Shown here one piece after another: positions 6,807 to 14,888 of a stretch of DNA of 20,085 nt (position 1 is its first letter; the number at the start of each line of letters is the position of its first letter). The DNA comes from Dehalococcoidia bacterium UBA1332. Its GTDB lineage: Bacteria > Chloroflexota > Dehalococcoidia > Lucifugimonadales > Lucifugimonadaceae. The translations under genes and the position numbers were made by a program. The stretch is taken from assembly GCA_002306745.1 (NCBI GenBank), contig DBSW01000084.1, forward strand, positions 1 through 20,085. The letters are read 5' to 3'. The notes beneath the pieces were generated by a model that worked only from the letters and a program-made list of their open reading frames with translations, ran no database searches and had not been told where the DNA came from.

Positions 6807-8303
6807 TTGCTGGATCTGGTTCTTAAGGGTGCGACAGTAATTGATGGATCAGGGTCTCTGGGGTCGCTAATGGACGTCGGAATAAAGGGTGATCGAATTG
6901 AAGTTATCGATCAGAATATTACTGTTGAATCTATTGAAACTTTGGAGGTAACTGGCCTTACTTTAACTCCAGGCTTTATTGACGTTCACTCCCACGATGA
7001 CTTCCACGTGTTGATAGAGCCGGAGGTCCGCCACAATATACTTCAGGGAGTAACCACGGTTGTTGTTGGAAACTGTGGATTCGGAGCTGCGGGTTCTAAG
7101 GCAGGCAAGGCTCAGATGAAAGCAATCAACGAGCCAAGCATCGAGTTGCCAGACTGGACAGGTTACGCTGGTTATCTCGAAGAAGTTGAGAAAACTTCAC
7201 CTGCTATCAATGTTGCTGCATTAATTGGTCATCATACTTCTCGAAGGGAAGCAATGAATGGTGTTGCTGATCGTCGACCAACAGATTCTGAACTCAAATT
7301 AATGCTAGCAAGTGTGAGCGAAGGGATGGAAGCCGGCGCTCTTGGAATGTCTACTGGGCTCGTATATGAACCAGGTCGATATGCTGCCACGGAAGAAGTA
7401 ATTGCGCTAAGCGAGGTCGTAGGTAGGTATGAAGGACTCTACGTTTCTCACATGCGAGATGAAGGCTCCGGGTTGCTTGATTCGGTTCGCGAGACACTGC
7501 ATATTGGCGAACTAAGCGGTACCTCAGTCCAGATATCACATCACAAATCGGTAGGTAAATCTAATTGGGGGATGGTTTCTCGTTCGCTCGAGTTAATAGA
7601 CGAATCGATCGCGCAAGGTAGAAATGTTACAGCCGATCAGTATCCATACACTGCTCGAAGCACTATGCTGTTTGCTCTGGTACAAAACGGTACATTTAAC
7701 AGTGAAGAGGGTGGTGCTATGGGTAAATCAGATCCCTCGGAGGTGCTTCTTTGTTCTGTGCCTGGGCAGGAAGATTTTGAAGGACGCACTCTTCAGAGTT
7801 TTGTTGAACAGTTTGATCTACCGGGAGAGGAGGCGGCCAACAAATTACTTAAACACTATTCAGACTCGATTCTTGTTGCGGCGTTTGGAATGGATGAAGG
7901 TGATGTAAGGATAGTAATGTCTCACCCATCGACAATGATTGGAACTGATGGGTTGGATCGCGGTTCTAAACCGCATCCACGGGCGTGGGGTACATATCCT
8001 AGAGTGCTAGGTAAGTACGTTAGAGAAGAAGGCGTTATATCGCTTGAAAACGCTATTAGTAAGATGACGATGATGCCTGCGAGGAAGTTTGATATTGCCA
8101 ATCGTGGTCTGATCAAAGAGGGATATTATGCCGATATCGTTTTGTTTGATCCAACAACGGTCGTTGATTGCGCTACTTATGAGAATCCTCGGGTTGGTCC
8201 AAAAGGAATCCCTTATGTGATCGTTAATGGGGCGTTTGCTGTTAAGGAAAGCAAACAACTTAGCTCTCGAACGGGTCGCGCATTGCGTAAAGGGCAAATC
8301 TAA
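6807..8303 (+). CDS. N-acyl-D-amino-acid deacylase (amidohydrolase family)
   Basis: A 498-residue amidohydrolase of the D-aminoacylase group, which releases D-amino acids from N-acylated forms; related members act on dihydropyrimidine-like rings. Barrel motifs in order are GFIDVHSHDD (56-65, metal His61 and His63), VGNCGFG (87-93, bridging-type Cys90), VSHMRDEG (213-220, His215), QISHHK (242-247, His245) and IGTDG (378-382, catalytic Asp381). HPRAWGTYPRVLGKYVRE (390-407) is characteristic of the subfamily. The N- and C-terminal strands form the small beta-sandwich. No signal peptide is seen, so the enzyme is cytoplasmic. The start is TTG 6807 with AGAGGA at 6793-6798, 8 nt upstream. Likely roles are salvage of cell-wall-derived or other D-amino acid conjugates. 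It is a single-gene unit, divergent from the enolase-family gene and convergent with the B-box gene. Confidence 0.92.
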   Translation: MLDLVLKGATVIDGSGSLGSLMDVGIKGDRIEVIDQNITVESIETLEVTGLTLTPGFIDVHSHDDFHVLIEPEVRHNILQGVTTVVVGNCGFGAAGSKAGKAQMKAINEPSIELPDWTGYAGYLEEVEKTSPAINVAALIGHHTSRREAMNGVADRRPTDSELKLMLASVSEGMEAGALGMSTGLVYEPGRYAATEEVIALSEVVGRYEGLYVSHMRDEGSGLLDSVRETLHIGELSGTSVQISHHKSVGKSNWGMVSRSLELIDESIAQGRNVTADQYPYTARSTMLFALVQNGTFNSEEGGAMGKSDPSEVLLCSVPGQEDFEGRTLQSFVEQFDLPGEEAANKLLKHYSDSILVAAFGMDEGDVRIVMSHPSTMIGTDGLDRGSKPHPRAWGTYPRVLGKYVREEGVISLENAISKMTMMPARKFDIANRGLIKEGYYADIVLFDPTTVVDCATYENPRVGPKGIPYVIVNGAFAVKESKQLSSRTGRALRKGQI

Positions 8304-8458
8304 ACTTTTGATTATTAAACTCAATAGCTAGAAATGATTTTGGATATTCACCAACTCTTACGCTAAAAAATATGGTTGATGAAGCTATTGTTTATCAGAT
8401 ATAAGGAGGCGGCGAAATTATTCCAACTAAAGTTTAGCTGTCTGATATCTATTAATTA

Positions 8459-9025
8459 CTATGGTCGTAGTCTGTTCATCGCAACATAAATACCTATTCC
8501 TAAACCTATATAGGCAACGATATTTAAAAACAGTCCGTTCCAAACCCCAAACGTTGAAGCGATAATAAATCCAATTATCCAGACGATGAACATTGTGAAT
8601 GCAGCAACGATTCTTAAACGTGCATCGAGTTTGTATTTTCCTACGCGTCTAATGTATTCACCAATGGGTGCTGCCCCTAAAGCGAAAATGAATGATGCTA
8701 GAACGTTTCCGATCATGAATCCTAGCGGAAGTATCCATAGTACCCATACAAGAATTCCGTAAATTACCCCGAAGCCGATTGCCCCAGCGATCGATAAAGT
8801 TATCGCTGCGGATAACTCGGCTGGAGTAGCTCGGAATATTGGCGCTTGGCCTATAGTTGCACAGTCAGGACATCTGGCTCCGACCGGCGATTGCACTAAA
8901 CATTCCGGACAGATTAAATCCCCGCATCTCGAGCACCCGAGGTTGGACGTCGTATCGGTGTGGCGTAGGCATACATTATCTAGTGTTTCATTTTTCATTG
9001 ATTTAACAGAATATTCGTATTCCAT
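8459..9025 (-). CDS. B-box-type zinc-binding membrane protein, function unknown
   Basis: A 188-residue protein with an N-terminal cysteine/histidine cluster and a C-terminal membrane part. The cluster has Cys19, His22, Cys31, Cys34, Cys39, Cys42, Cys52 and Cys55, including CSRCGDLICPECLVQSPVGA and CPDC. This B-box-like zinc module also precedes rhomboid proteases and other membrane proteins in Chloroflexota and Actinobacteria. Four hydrophobic segments follow at about 72-97, 98-120, 138-158 and 163-184. No rhomboid GxSG or other catalytic motif is visible in them. The zinc module should face the cytoplasm. ATG 9025 is taken as the start, though a second Met at residue 10 is possible and neither has an SD. 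The gene begins 27 bp after plsY and is probably the last gene of the ymdB-PHP-plsY transcript. I cannot assign a function. Confidence 0.8.
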   Translation of the reverse strand: MEYEYSVKSMKNETLDNVCLRHTDTTSNLGCSRCGDLICPECLVQSPVGARCPDCATIGQAPIFRATPAELSAAITLSIAGAIGFGVIYGILVWVLWILPLGFMIGNVLASFIFALGAAPIGEYIRRVGKYKLDARLRIVAAFTMFIVWIIGFIIASTFGVWNGLFLNIVAYIGLGIGIYVAMNRLRP

Positions 9026-9052
9026 GGGTTGTTAGATAAAAAAGACTATTGG

Positions 9053-9730
9053 TCATTGCCTTATCCATTTTTCACGGTTAGCGATGTCGCGATCGAAAAC
9101 TAATCTAGTAGCAAACAGGCTGGCTGAGGTTGCTCCGTGCTTGTTATGTAATGAATTGGATGTTATTCGTTTGATCGAAGTTACCAGTATGAATATGATT
9201 GAAAAAATTAACAGCTCGATCGGTAAATTTAATAGAATCGCCCATAAAGGAAGAATCAATATTGCAATAAACCACCATACTGCTGAATCTTTCCATGGTG
9301 TGAAAAGAACTCCGAGCGCCGGAACGATACCGTAAGCGATAAGTAATGGAAAGTTTAAAGCTAGAGTTGCGCCCACCATAGTTGCCATCCCGCGACCGCC
9401 TTTAAATCGTGAAAAGATCGACCAGTTATGTCCGGTAATTCCTGCGAGTCCGGCAGCGATTTCAGTTGAAATTCCCAATCCTAAAATATATTCGGACGCG
9501 ATAAGAACAGGTAAATAACCCTTGGCGAAAATGTCAAAGATAATTACGGGGATTGCCCATATAGCATTGACTTGTGAACTGAGATTTGATGCGCCAAGAT
9601 TTCCGGTGCCGTGAATTCTTAGGTCTATGTCTGCGACAAATTTACCTATTAGGAGTGCACTTGGTACTGATCCGATTAGATAGCTGGCTATCACAACAAC
9701 AAAAGACATGCTGATGTCATTCAATATCAT
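9053..9730 (-). CDS. plsY: Acyl-phosphate:glycerol-3-phosphate acyltransferase PlsY
   Basis: A 225-residue integral membrane enzyme that transfers an acyl group from acyl-phosphate to glycerol-3-phosphate, the first step of phospholipid synthesis. The three PlsY motifs are visible: GSVPSALLIGK (20-30), GTGNLGASN (41-49) and GHNWSIFSRFKGGRGMAT (100-117), together with D-x3-KG (66-71). Hydrophobic helices lie at about 8-29, 55-77, 80-99, 118-145 and 150-183. The C-terminal 35 residues (KRITSNSLHNKHG onward) form a polar cytoplasmic tail slightly longer than usual. The start ATG overlaps the stop of the PHP gene in an ATGA (9727-9730), so the two are translationally coupled. The partner PlsX is not in the window. 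Coupling of plsY to two phosphoesterase genes is unusual. Confidence 0.95.
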   Translation of the reverse strand: MILNDISMSFVVVIASYLIGSVPSALLIGKFVADIDLRIHGTGNLGASNLSSQVNAIWAIPVIIFDIFAKGYLPVLIASEYILGLGISTEIAAGLAGITGHNWSIFSRFKGGRGMATMVGATLALNFPLLIAYGIVPALGVLFTPWKDSAVWWFIAILILPLWAILLNLPIELLIFSIIFILVTSIKRITSNSLHNKHGATSASLFATRLVFDRDIANREKWIRQ

Positions 9731-10671
9731 GGCAAACCTTTAGGAACACATCCGATTTTTTCACCGTGCATAGCTTTGGCTGCTTGCATGAGTCTTATGG
9801 CCGTATCTGGAGGTGGCCCGTTTGTTCCAGGTGTACTTTCGTTCTTTCCACCAAGCGCGTGATAATCAGTTCCACCGGTGGGGACTAGGTTATGCTGCGT
9901 CGCAAGGTCGAGATACTTATCTCGTTTATTACTCGCATATTTTTCGGCGTAAACTTCTATGCCCACGAGACCTGCAGCTGACATTTCTTTAACTAATTTA
10001 TTCAGATTCTTGACCGTTCTCGGATGCGCTATAACTCCAACCCCACCTGCAGTGTGAATCATTTTTAGTGCATTAATTGGGTGTAATTTTGGTCGTTGGA
10101 TTCGCGCGATTCCTTCATCACCCAAGTAGCGTTCAAACGCCTCTGCAACAGTCTCCACATGATTCGCTTCTACCATTGCGCGAGCAATGTGTGGCCGTCC
10201 AACGGAACCGTCAGACATTTCTATAATTCGTTCCCACGAAACAGGTCGTTTAAGTTCCGATAGTTTTTCGACCATTGCTTTTGCTACTTCCAGTCTCTCC
10301 TCACGAAACTGTTTTAGTTTCATTTGGAGAAACTCATTTTTGATGTCTATAAAGTAACCAAGTAAATGGAGATCAGTGTTGTGCGTTGCAGTGCCTAGCT
10401 CGATTCCTGGTATCAGTGTTAAATTATCGTGCGACGACGTCACTTGCATTGCTTCAGTGATTCCATCGGTCGAATCGTGATCAGTTATAGCAATAGTGCG
10501 CAGATTGGTTAAAGCAATACGTTCGATCAGTTGAGTCGGTGTTAGTGTTCCATCTGACGCTGTAGTGTGTAAATGTAGATCGATCTCGACCTGCCAATCT
10601 GGGCGCACTATTGGAGCATGCTGGTTGTAACGGCTACCGAACGCCTTTTGTTCAGTCAAAGGATCACTCAA
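9727..10671 (-). CDS. PHP-domain phosphoesterase, RNase AM/YciV-like
   Basis: A 314-residue PHP-domain protein of the YciV (RNase AM, nucleoside 3',5'-bisphosphate phosphatase) type. Metal-binding motifs are DLHLHTTASDGTLTP (31-45; His33, His35, Asp40), AITDHDST (61-68; Asp64, His65), GIELGT with Glu91, His102 in DLHLLGYF, VIAHP with His216, and GGTDYH with Asp269 and His271. The inserted segment with GRPHIARAMVE (158-168) and EAFERYLG is diagnostic of this subfamily and not of histidinol phosphatases. Known relatives trim RNA 5' ends or dephosphorylate pAp-type nucleotides, which suits its position after ymdB and RNase Y. The start is TTG 10671, overlapping the ymdB stop (TTGA, 10668-10671). 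The first about 28 residues precede the domain and are probably flexible. Confidence 0.9.
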   Translation of the reverse strand: MSDPLTEQKAFGSRYNQHAPIVRPDWQVEIDLHLHTTASDGTLTPTQLIERIALTNLRTIAITDHDSTDGITEAMQVTSSHDNLTLIPGIELGTATHNTDLHLLGYFIDIKNEFLQMKLKQFREERLEVAKAMVEKLSELKRPVSWERIIEMSDGSVGRPHIARAMVEANHVETVAEAFERYLGDEGIARIQRPKLHPINALKMIHTAGGVGVIAHPRTVKNLNKLVKEMSAAGLVGIEVYAEKYASNKRDKYLDLATQHNLVPTGGTDYHALGGKNESTPGTNGPPPDTAIRLMQAAKAMHGEKIGCVPKGLP

Positions 10672-11447
10672 ATGTGTATTTGCCTATCCACGCGTTCAAT
10701 TCCTGTTGCAAGCCCGGTGTTTGAGTCTATTTCGATGACGACAGAGTTGAAATTTATTAACCCTGTACGTTGCGGCTGCATCCGTTGGTGTCGGCCTGAT
10801 AAGAATCTAGCCAGCGATCCTTCTACTTCAACTCCTAGTATGGAATCTCTAGCGCCAACCATACCTAAATCGGTAACGAATGCTGTGCCGTCTGGCAACA
10901 CTTTGTAATCTGCTGTTGGGACATGTGTGTGCGTTCCCACGACCGCCGCAACTCGACCATCAAGGTGCCAAGCTAGAGCAGCTTTTTCGCTTGTTGCTTC
11001 TGCGTGAAAGTCAACAACTATTGGTTTTCCTTGCCCAAAACCACCAGCAAGTAAATCATCGATTACTGCGAAAGGAGAATCGAATTCGCCCACCCAAACT
11101 CTGCCAATTAAATTCACAACAGCTATTGGCCCGGACTGATCTGTAGCACCGCGCCCGGGATTATGAGATGGATAGTTCAATGGACGTAAAACTGGTAAAT
11201 ACGGATCATCTAGATGTTCAATGAACTCTCGTTTGTCCCACACATGATTACCTGTTGTAATTACATCGGCGCCAGCTTCCTGCATTTCGATTACGTTATC
11301 AACGGTAAGCCCAATACCACCGGCGAGGTTTTCGCCTTGAAGCGTGACAAAGTCTATTTCTAGTTCACTTTTAAGATCTTTAAGTAGTTTTGTGACGGCC
11401 TTGCGTCCGCCATTACCTACTACATCTCCGATCATTAATACTCGCAT
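10668..11447 (-). CDS. ymdB: YmdB-family metallophosphoesterase (2',3'-cyclic nucleotide phosphodiesterase)
   Basis: A 259-residue calcineurin-like phosphoesterase of the TIGR00282/YmdB family, shown in Bacillus subtilis to hydrolyse 2',3'-cyclic nucleotides and to affect biofilm and motility programmes. Dinuclear metal ligands are plain: Asp8 in MIGDVVG, Glu39-Asn40 in QGENLAGG, Asn67-His68 in TGNHVWD, His148 in VDFHAE, and His173/His175 in VGTHTHVPTAD. TDLGMVGARDSILGVE (192-207) is the family's C-terminal signature. Length equals the B. subtilis protein within a few residues. The start is ATG 11447 with GGAAAG about 8 nt upstream. It lies after RNase Y, as in many Firmicutes, but with a 247-bp gap here, and it heads the overlapping series ymdB-PHP-plsY. 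Confidence 0.93.
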   Translation of the reverse strand: MRVLMIGDVVGNGGRKAVTKLLKDLKSELEIDFVTLQGENLAGGIGLTVDNVIEMQEAGADVITTGNHVWDKREFIEHLDDPYLPVLRPLNYPSHNPGRGATDQSGPIAVVNLIGRVWVGEFDSPFAVIDDLLAGGFGQGKPIVVDFHAEATSEKAALAWHLDGRVAAVVGTHTHVPTADYKVLPDGTAFVTDLGMVGARDSILGVEVEGSLARFLSGRHQRMQPQRTGLINFNSVVIEIDSNTGLATGIERVDRQIHI

Positions 11448-11694
11448 CTATGTCTTTCCAAGTATGAGTTGCTAATATTTTTGCTGTAGGTTCAGATTTG
11501 GTAATGCGCTATCTGGGTTCGTATTGTAAATTTCTTGTTGCAATGGTGTTGAAATACGCGAGGATTAATTTATCAGTTGCTTATCACGATCTGCCTTTGC
11601 GTGACCTTTTGTGTTTTACAAAGTCAAGTACTAATTTAGACCCTACGAGCATATTGCCGAGCCTGAGTTTATTTTATGGGCACTCGAGTTTAAT

Positions 11695-13224
11695 CTACTG
11701 CGCTACCTCTATCGAACGCGATTCCCTGATTACTACAACCTTTATTTGACCAGGGTAGGCAAGTTCCTCTTCGATTCTTGCAACGATATCTCTCGCCAAT
11801 GTTGATGCAGTTACATCGTTGATGTTGTCAGGGTTTACCAAGACTCGCACTTCTCTTCCTGCTTGGATGGCGTAAACTTTTTCAACGCCTTCGAATCCGC
11901 GGGCTACATCTTCTAGGGCTTCGAGTCTTTTGATGTAATTTTCGATCGTATCTTGTCGAGCCCCCGGGCGCGCTGCACTGATCGCATCCGCAGCTGCAAC
12001 TAGAAATGATTCGACTGTGGTCATATTTCGATCATGATGTTCCCTAATACCGGTTACGACGCGGTCTTTTTGACCGTATCTTTTGGCGATATCAGCACCA
12101 ATCTCGGCATGAGGTCCATCGACTTCATGAGTGACAGCTTTTCCTATGTCATGGAGGAAGCCGGCAGTTTTGGCGATTTGAGGGTCCGCACCGATCTGTG
12201 AAGCCAGAATTCCTGCGACCAGTCCGACCTCGATAGAGTGTTGGAGAACATTTTCTCCATAGCTATACCTGTATTTTAAGCGTCCGAGTAGTTTTATTAG
12301 CTCAGGATGGAGACCCTTAACGTTCGCATCGAACGTTGCTTGTTGTCCAGCGCTCCTGACTATTTCATTGAGTTCTGAACGTGACTTTTCTACCGTTTCC
12401 TCTATACGCGCGGGATGAATTCTGCCATCTTGAATAAGTTTATTTAGAGCGTTCCTCGCAACTTCTCGACGAATTGGGTCGAAGCAGGAAATGGTTATCG
12501 TTTGCGGTACATCATCGATAATCAGATCCACACCCGTAGCGGCTTCTATGGCGCGAATATTTCTGCCTTCTCGTCCTATAATGCGCCCTTTCATTTCGTC
12601 GTTAGGTAGCGCAATACTTGTGACAGTCGCTTCTGATACCACTTCAGCGGCGAGTCTTTGCATACTTGCAGCTAAAATCTCGCGTGCCTTCTGGTCCGCT
12701 TCGTCCTGAGCCTCTAGTTCTGCATCTCTGTACCGGCGTGCCAGTTCAAATTCTATATCTTCTTCAGCTTGATCGATCAGTTGTTGTTTTGCATCACCAA
12801 GTGAAAGCCCGGAAATAGCTTCTAGCTTTTCTGCCGCTTCCAATTTCAAATCATCGATCTTGGTTTTTTCTTTCTCTAGATTTATGACTTGGGTGCTGAG
12901 ATCAGATTCGGCGTTTTCGATCGATTCTGATCTATTTTGCAGAGTTTCTTCTCGTGCTTCTAACCGACTCTGCTGGAGTTGTATATCTAACTGCTGTTCG
13001 TTGAGCTTTGCTTCAGTGTCACTTCGGACCTTTAGCGCTTGCTCTTTCGCTTCAAGAAGAATCTCCTTACTTCGAGCGTTAGCTCTGCGTAACTGTTGTG
13101 CAGATGCTTCATCAACTGCACGTTTTGATCTTGCCGAAAGGAGGCTTTGAAGTTGGAAGCCAAATCCGCTTCCAATTCCAACCGAAACTAGTGCGACCAA
13201 GACGGCAATTAGGATGGTTTCCAT
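11695..13224 (-). CDS. rny: Ribonuclease Y
   Basis: A 509-residue endoribonuclease that initiates mRNA decay from the membrane. Domains in order: one N-terminal membrane helix (about 3-23), a long charged coiled coil (about 35-200, rich in Glu, Lys, Gln), a KH RNA-binding domain with GRIIGREGRNIR (213-224), and an HD domain with His329 in VLQHS and the HD pair His358-Asp359 in FLHDIGKAVTHEVDGPHAEIG, plus Asp413 in AADAIS. The C-terminal RNase Y domain ends with VIRESRSIEVAQ. Its length matches the usual 510-520. The start has a very strong SD, AGGAGG on the minus strand at 13231-13236, 6 nt from the ATG. It is separated from the L25 gene upstream by a terminator, so it has its own promoter somewhere in 13225-13387. 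Confidence 0.97.
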   Translation of the reverse strand: METILIAVLVALVSVGIGSGFGFQLQSLLSARSKRAVDEASAQQLRRANARSKEILLEAKEQALKVRSDTEAKLNEQQLDIQLQQSRLEAREETLQNRSESIENAESDLSTQVINLEKEKTKIDDLKLEAAEKLEAISGLSLGDAKQQLIDQAEEDIEFELARRYRDAELEAQDEADQKAREILAASMQRLAAEVVSEATVTSIALPNDEMKGRIIGREGRNIRAIEAATGVDLIIDDVPQTITISCFDPIRREVARNALNKLIQDGRIHPARIEETVEKSRSELNEIVRSAGQQATFDANVKGLHPELIKLLGRLKYRYSYGENVLQHSIEVGLVAGILASQIGADPQIAKTAGFLHDIGKAVTHEVDGPHAEIGADIAKRYGQKDRVVTGIREHHDRNMTTVESFLVAAADAISAARPGARQDTIENYIKRLEALEDVARGFEGVEKVYAIQAGREVRVLVNPDNINDVTASTLARDIVARIEEELAYPGQIKVVVIRESRSIEVAQ

Positions 13225-13387
13225 CCGTGCCCTCCTGAGCTTTAAAGTGTTTATTTTTATCTATTGGTAGTTAATTGCAATTAAGCAAAAAATCCTATTC
13301 TCCCGTTGAATGGTAAATTCGTTTGCTTGTTGACGCAAGAAATGCAACTGTAAAATCGTGTTATCGAATATTTATGACCCTTAATTA

Positions 13388-13418
13388 GAAACGCCTCAGA
13401 CAATGTCTGTGGCGTTTC
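13388..13418 (-). terminator. Intrinsic terminator after the L25 gene
   Basis: GAAACGCC (13388-13395) pairs with GGCGTTTC (13411-13418), and inside it CAGAC pairs with GTCTG, leaving a T/T mismatch and a 3-nt loop. The stem is 13 bp in total. It begins 29 bp after the L25 stop, reading on the minus strand, and is followed by TAATTAA. The uridine tract is weak but the stem is strong and GC-rich at the base. It separates L25 from rny. Confidence 0.75.
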
Positions 13419-13446
13419 ATTTGTCAGTACTCGTTACGTTTTAATC

Positions 13447-14130
13447 TTACTCTTCGCCAGTGCTATCGCTGCCATCATCTTCAGATGCGTCCTGACCGTC
13501 GCCTTGGACACCTTCGGCGTCTTCTTCTTCGCCTTCTTCAGCAGCTACTAGGTCATCTTCAGATGTGACTCGTGGAGGCTGTATCCATGCAATTCGATCA
13601 TCTTTTGGTCCGGCTAATGTTACGCCTGACGGTAGCACAACCTCTCCAGCGGTTATAGATGAGTCAATTTCCATAAGACCCGAACAGTCAACTATGATTT
13701 CATTCGGTACATCGAACGGCTTAGCGCGGACAAGGATTTCGAATGTCCCTTGAGTAACAACACCTGCACCGCCAGCTGTACCTGGTGCATCCTCCTGCCC
13801 TGACAGTGTTACCGGAACGGGAGTTTCAACTTCCTGCTGTATATCTACCCTTTGGAAGTCTACGTGCTGAATTTCACCTGATACAGCATGCCGAGCAATT
13901 TCACGCACTATTGTTACGGTGTCTTTACCGTTGTTAAGTTCAAGTGTGACAGGTGTGGTGCGACCGGCTTCTCTAAGTACGGTTCGGAGATCCCCAGAGT
14001 CTGCTTGAAGTGATTCTGAATCTTCGTTCAATCCGTACATGTGAATGGGGGTGATTCCCTTCCTACGGAGTGCTCGGTTTTTTTTCCCGAGGGCTGTGCG
14101 AGCATCTGCTTTAAGTGTGATTTTATCCAT
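13447..14130 (-). CDS. rplY: 50S ribosomal protein L25, CTC/TL5 form
   Basis: A 227-residue two-domain L25 (general stress protein CTC) that binds 5S rRNA. The N-terminal domain (1-92) has ARTALGKKNRALRRKGITP (10-28) and QHVDFQRV (88-95). The C-terminal TL5 beta-domain spans about 98-187. A strongly acidic tail (about 188-227) holds some 18 Asp/Glu residues and no Lys or Arg after Arg187. Such tails are common in bacteria outside the Proteobacteria and are probably disordered. The ATG is preceded by GGGA about 10 nt away, a weak site. In the 5' leader, GACCA/TGGTC arms at 14166-14180 could form a small stem; no regulatory role can be shown. It is a monocistronic unit ended by the hairpin at 13388-13418 and divergent from the Rrf2 gene. 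Confidence 0.95.
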   Translation of the reverse strand: MDKITLKADARTALGKKNRALRRKGITPIHMYGLNEDSESLQADSGDLRTVLREAGRTTPVTLELNNGKDTVTIVREIARHAVSGEIQHVDFQRVDIQQEVETPVPVTLSGQEDAPGTAGGAGVVTQGTFEILVRAKPFDVPNEIIVDCSGLMEIDSSITAGEVVLPSGVTLAGPKDDRIAWIQPPRVTSEDDLVAAEEGEEEDAEGVQGDGQDASEDDGSDSTGEE

Positions 14131-14431
14131 TGAGATTTTGTCCCATTCGTATTTAGTTTGTTGGGGACCAAAAACTGGTCTTGCCTAATTCGAAACCTAT
14201 GTTTGAGATTGTAATTTTCGGATACAACACTCAATTAATCTACGTTTAAAGGTATCACGAGTTATTTGACTTTTAGCAAACTTAATGTTGACTAATAGAG
14301 TCAGTAATCGCACGTAGTGATATGATTGAACGCGGCAAAGATCAAAGTAAATTTGGCTATTTTTTGATTGATCAAGGTTCGTATGAAGTACTGATTAATT
14401 AAATCAGGACGGCGCCACGGAGTTGCGATAA
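14131..14431. promoter_or_regulatory. Divergent intergenic region, L25 / Rrf2 regulator
   Basis: A 301-bp gene-free stretch that must hold promoters for both flanking genes. Visible items are the small GACCA/TGGTC inverted repeat in the L25 leader (14166-14180), two TTGACT hexamers (14266-14271 and 14288-14293) without a well-spaced -10, TATGAT at 14321-14326, and on the Rrf2 side the TTGATTGATCAA and CTGATT/AATCAG repeats described separately. No RNA gene or open frame with an SD was found. Confidence 0.6.
14391..14407. promoter_or_regulatory. 17-bp inverted repeat upstream of Rrf2 gene, candidate operator
   Basis: CTGATT (14391-14396) and AATCAG (14402-14407) are perfect inverted arms around AATTA, ending 24 bp before the Rrf2 start codon. 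Rrf2 regulators usually repress their own promoters through symmetric AT-rich sites of this size. A related TTGATTGATCAA lies at 14364-14375. Confidence 0.5.
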
Positions 14432-14875
14432 ATGCTTGTGCCTATGAAGGTTGATTACGGGGTTAGAATGCTAGTGTACCTAGCGCAACAAGATGATTCG
14501 GAGTTCACATCGACTGCTGATATCGCTACAGCACAGCATATCCCTGAACCTTACTTGCTTAGAATATGCTCTGAACTACAGAAATCAGGTCTCATTGAAT
14601 CTCGCCGAGGGCCTCAGGGCGGGCATAGGATTGGAAGGCCCGCAAACGAGATTTCTGTCAAAGACGTAGTGAACTCAGTCGATTATTCTCTAGCTCCTAT
14701 TGAGTGTGTCGAAGAGCCCGATGGTTGTAGACTTTCTGGGGCTTGTTCACAGCGAGAGCTATGGAGTGACGTAGAAGTTATGCTGTTGGAGCACTTAAGC
14801 AAAGTGCGGATCAGCGAACTTACTAAACAGCAAATCTCTATGGAATCGGCATCATCGGTGAGAACGACTTTTTAG
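14432..14875 (+). CDS. Rrf2-family regulator with Fe-S type cysteines
   Basis: A 147-residue winged-helix transcription factor of the Rrf2 family (IscR, NsrR, CymR, RsrR). The DNA-binding part covers about 1-75, with the recognition helix around PEPYLLRICSELQKSGLIES (38-57) and the wing at RRGPQGGHRIGRP (58-70). A three-cysteine cluster, Cys92, Cys99 and Cys105 (spacing C-x6-C-x5-C), lies where IscR and NsrR hold an Fe-S cluster, so redox, NO or iron-sulfur sensing is likely; CymR-type members lack it. ATG 14432 is favoured over Met5 because GGAG at 14419-14422 lies 9 nt upstream. The genes that follow encode a sulfur-carrier activating enzyme and a cysteine synthase, so control of cysteine or Fe-S sulfur supply is the natural inference. 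The upstream palindrome suggests autoregulation. Confidence 0.92.
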   Translation: MLVPMKVDYGVRMLVYLAQQDDSEFTSTADIATAQHIPEPYLLRICSELQKSGLIESRRGPQGGHRIGRPANEISVKDVVNSVDYSLAPIECVEEPDGCRLSGACSQRELWSDVEVMLLEHLSKVRISELTKQQISMESASSVRTTF

Positions 14876-14876
14876 G

Positions 14877-14888
14877 TCAGGTACCTGA
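14877..14888. repeat. 12-bp palindrome TCAGGTACCTGA
   Basis: A perfect palindrome starting 2 bp after the Rrf2 stop codon, in the 227-bp leader of the MoeB-like gene. It may be an operator half of the same regulon, or chance. It shows no T-run and is too short to be a convincing terminator. Confidence 0.25.

Noticed and set aside
8322..8390. CAATAGCT and AGCTATTG, 8-bp inverted arms between convergent genes.
   Set aside because: The loop is 53 nt and there is no T-run, so a terminator is not supported; nearby TATCAGA/TCTGATA arms (8393-8447) are likewise far apart.
8403..8409. A perfect SD-like AAGGAGG in the gap between the D-aminoacylase and B-box genes.
   Set aside because: No ATG, GTG or TTG lies within a workable distance downstream, and the frame beginning at the nearest ATT codon ends after a few codons.
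12491..13150. Plus-strand frames opposite rny.
   Set aside because: They mirror the coiled-coil and KH coding region; low-complexity Ser/Ala/Cys translations are typical of antisense shadows.
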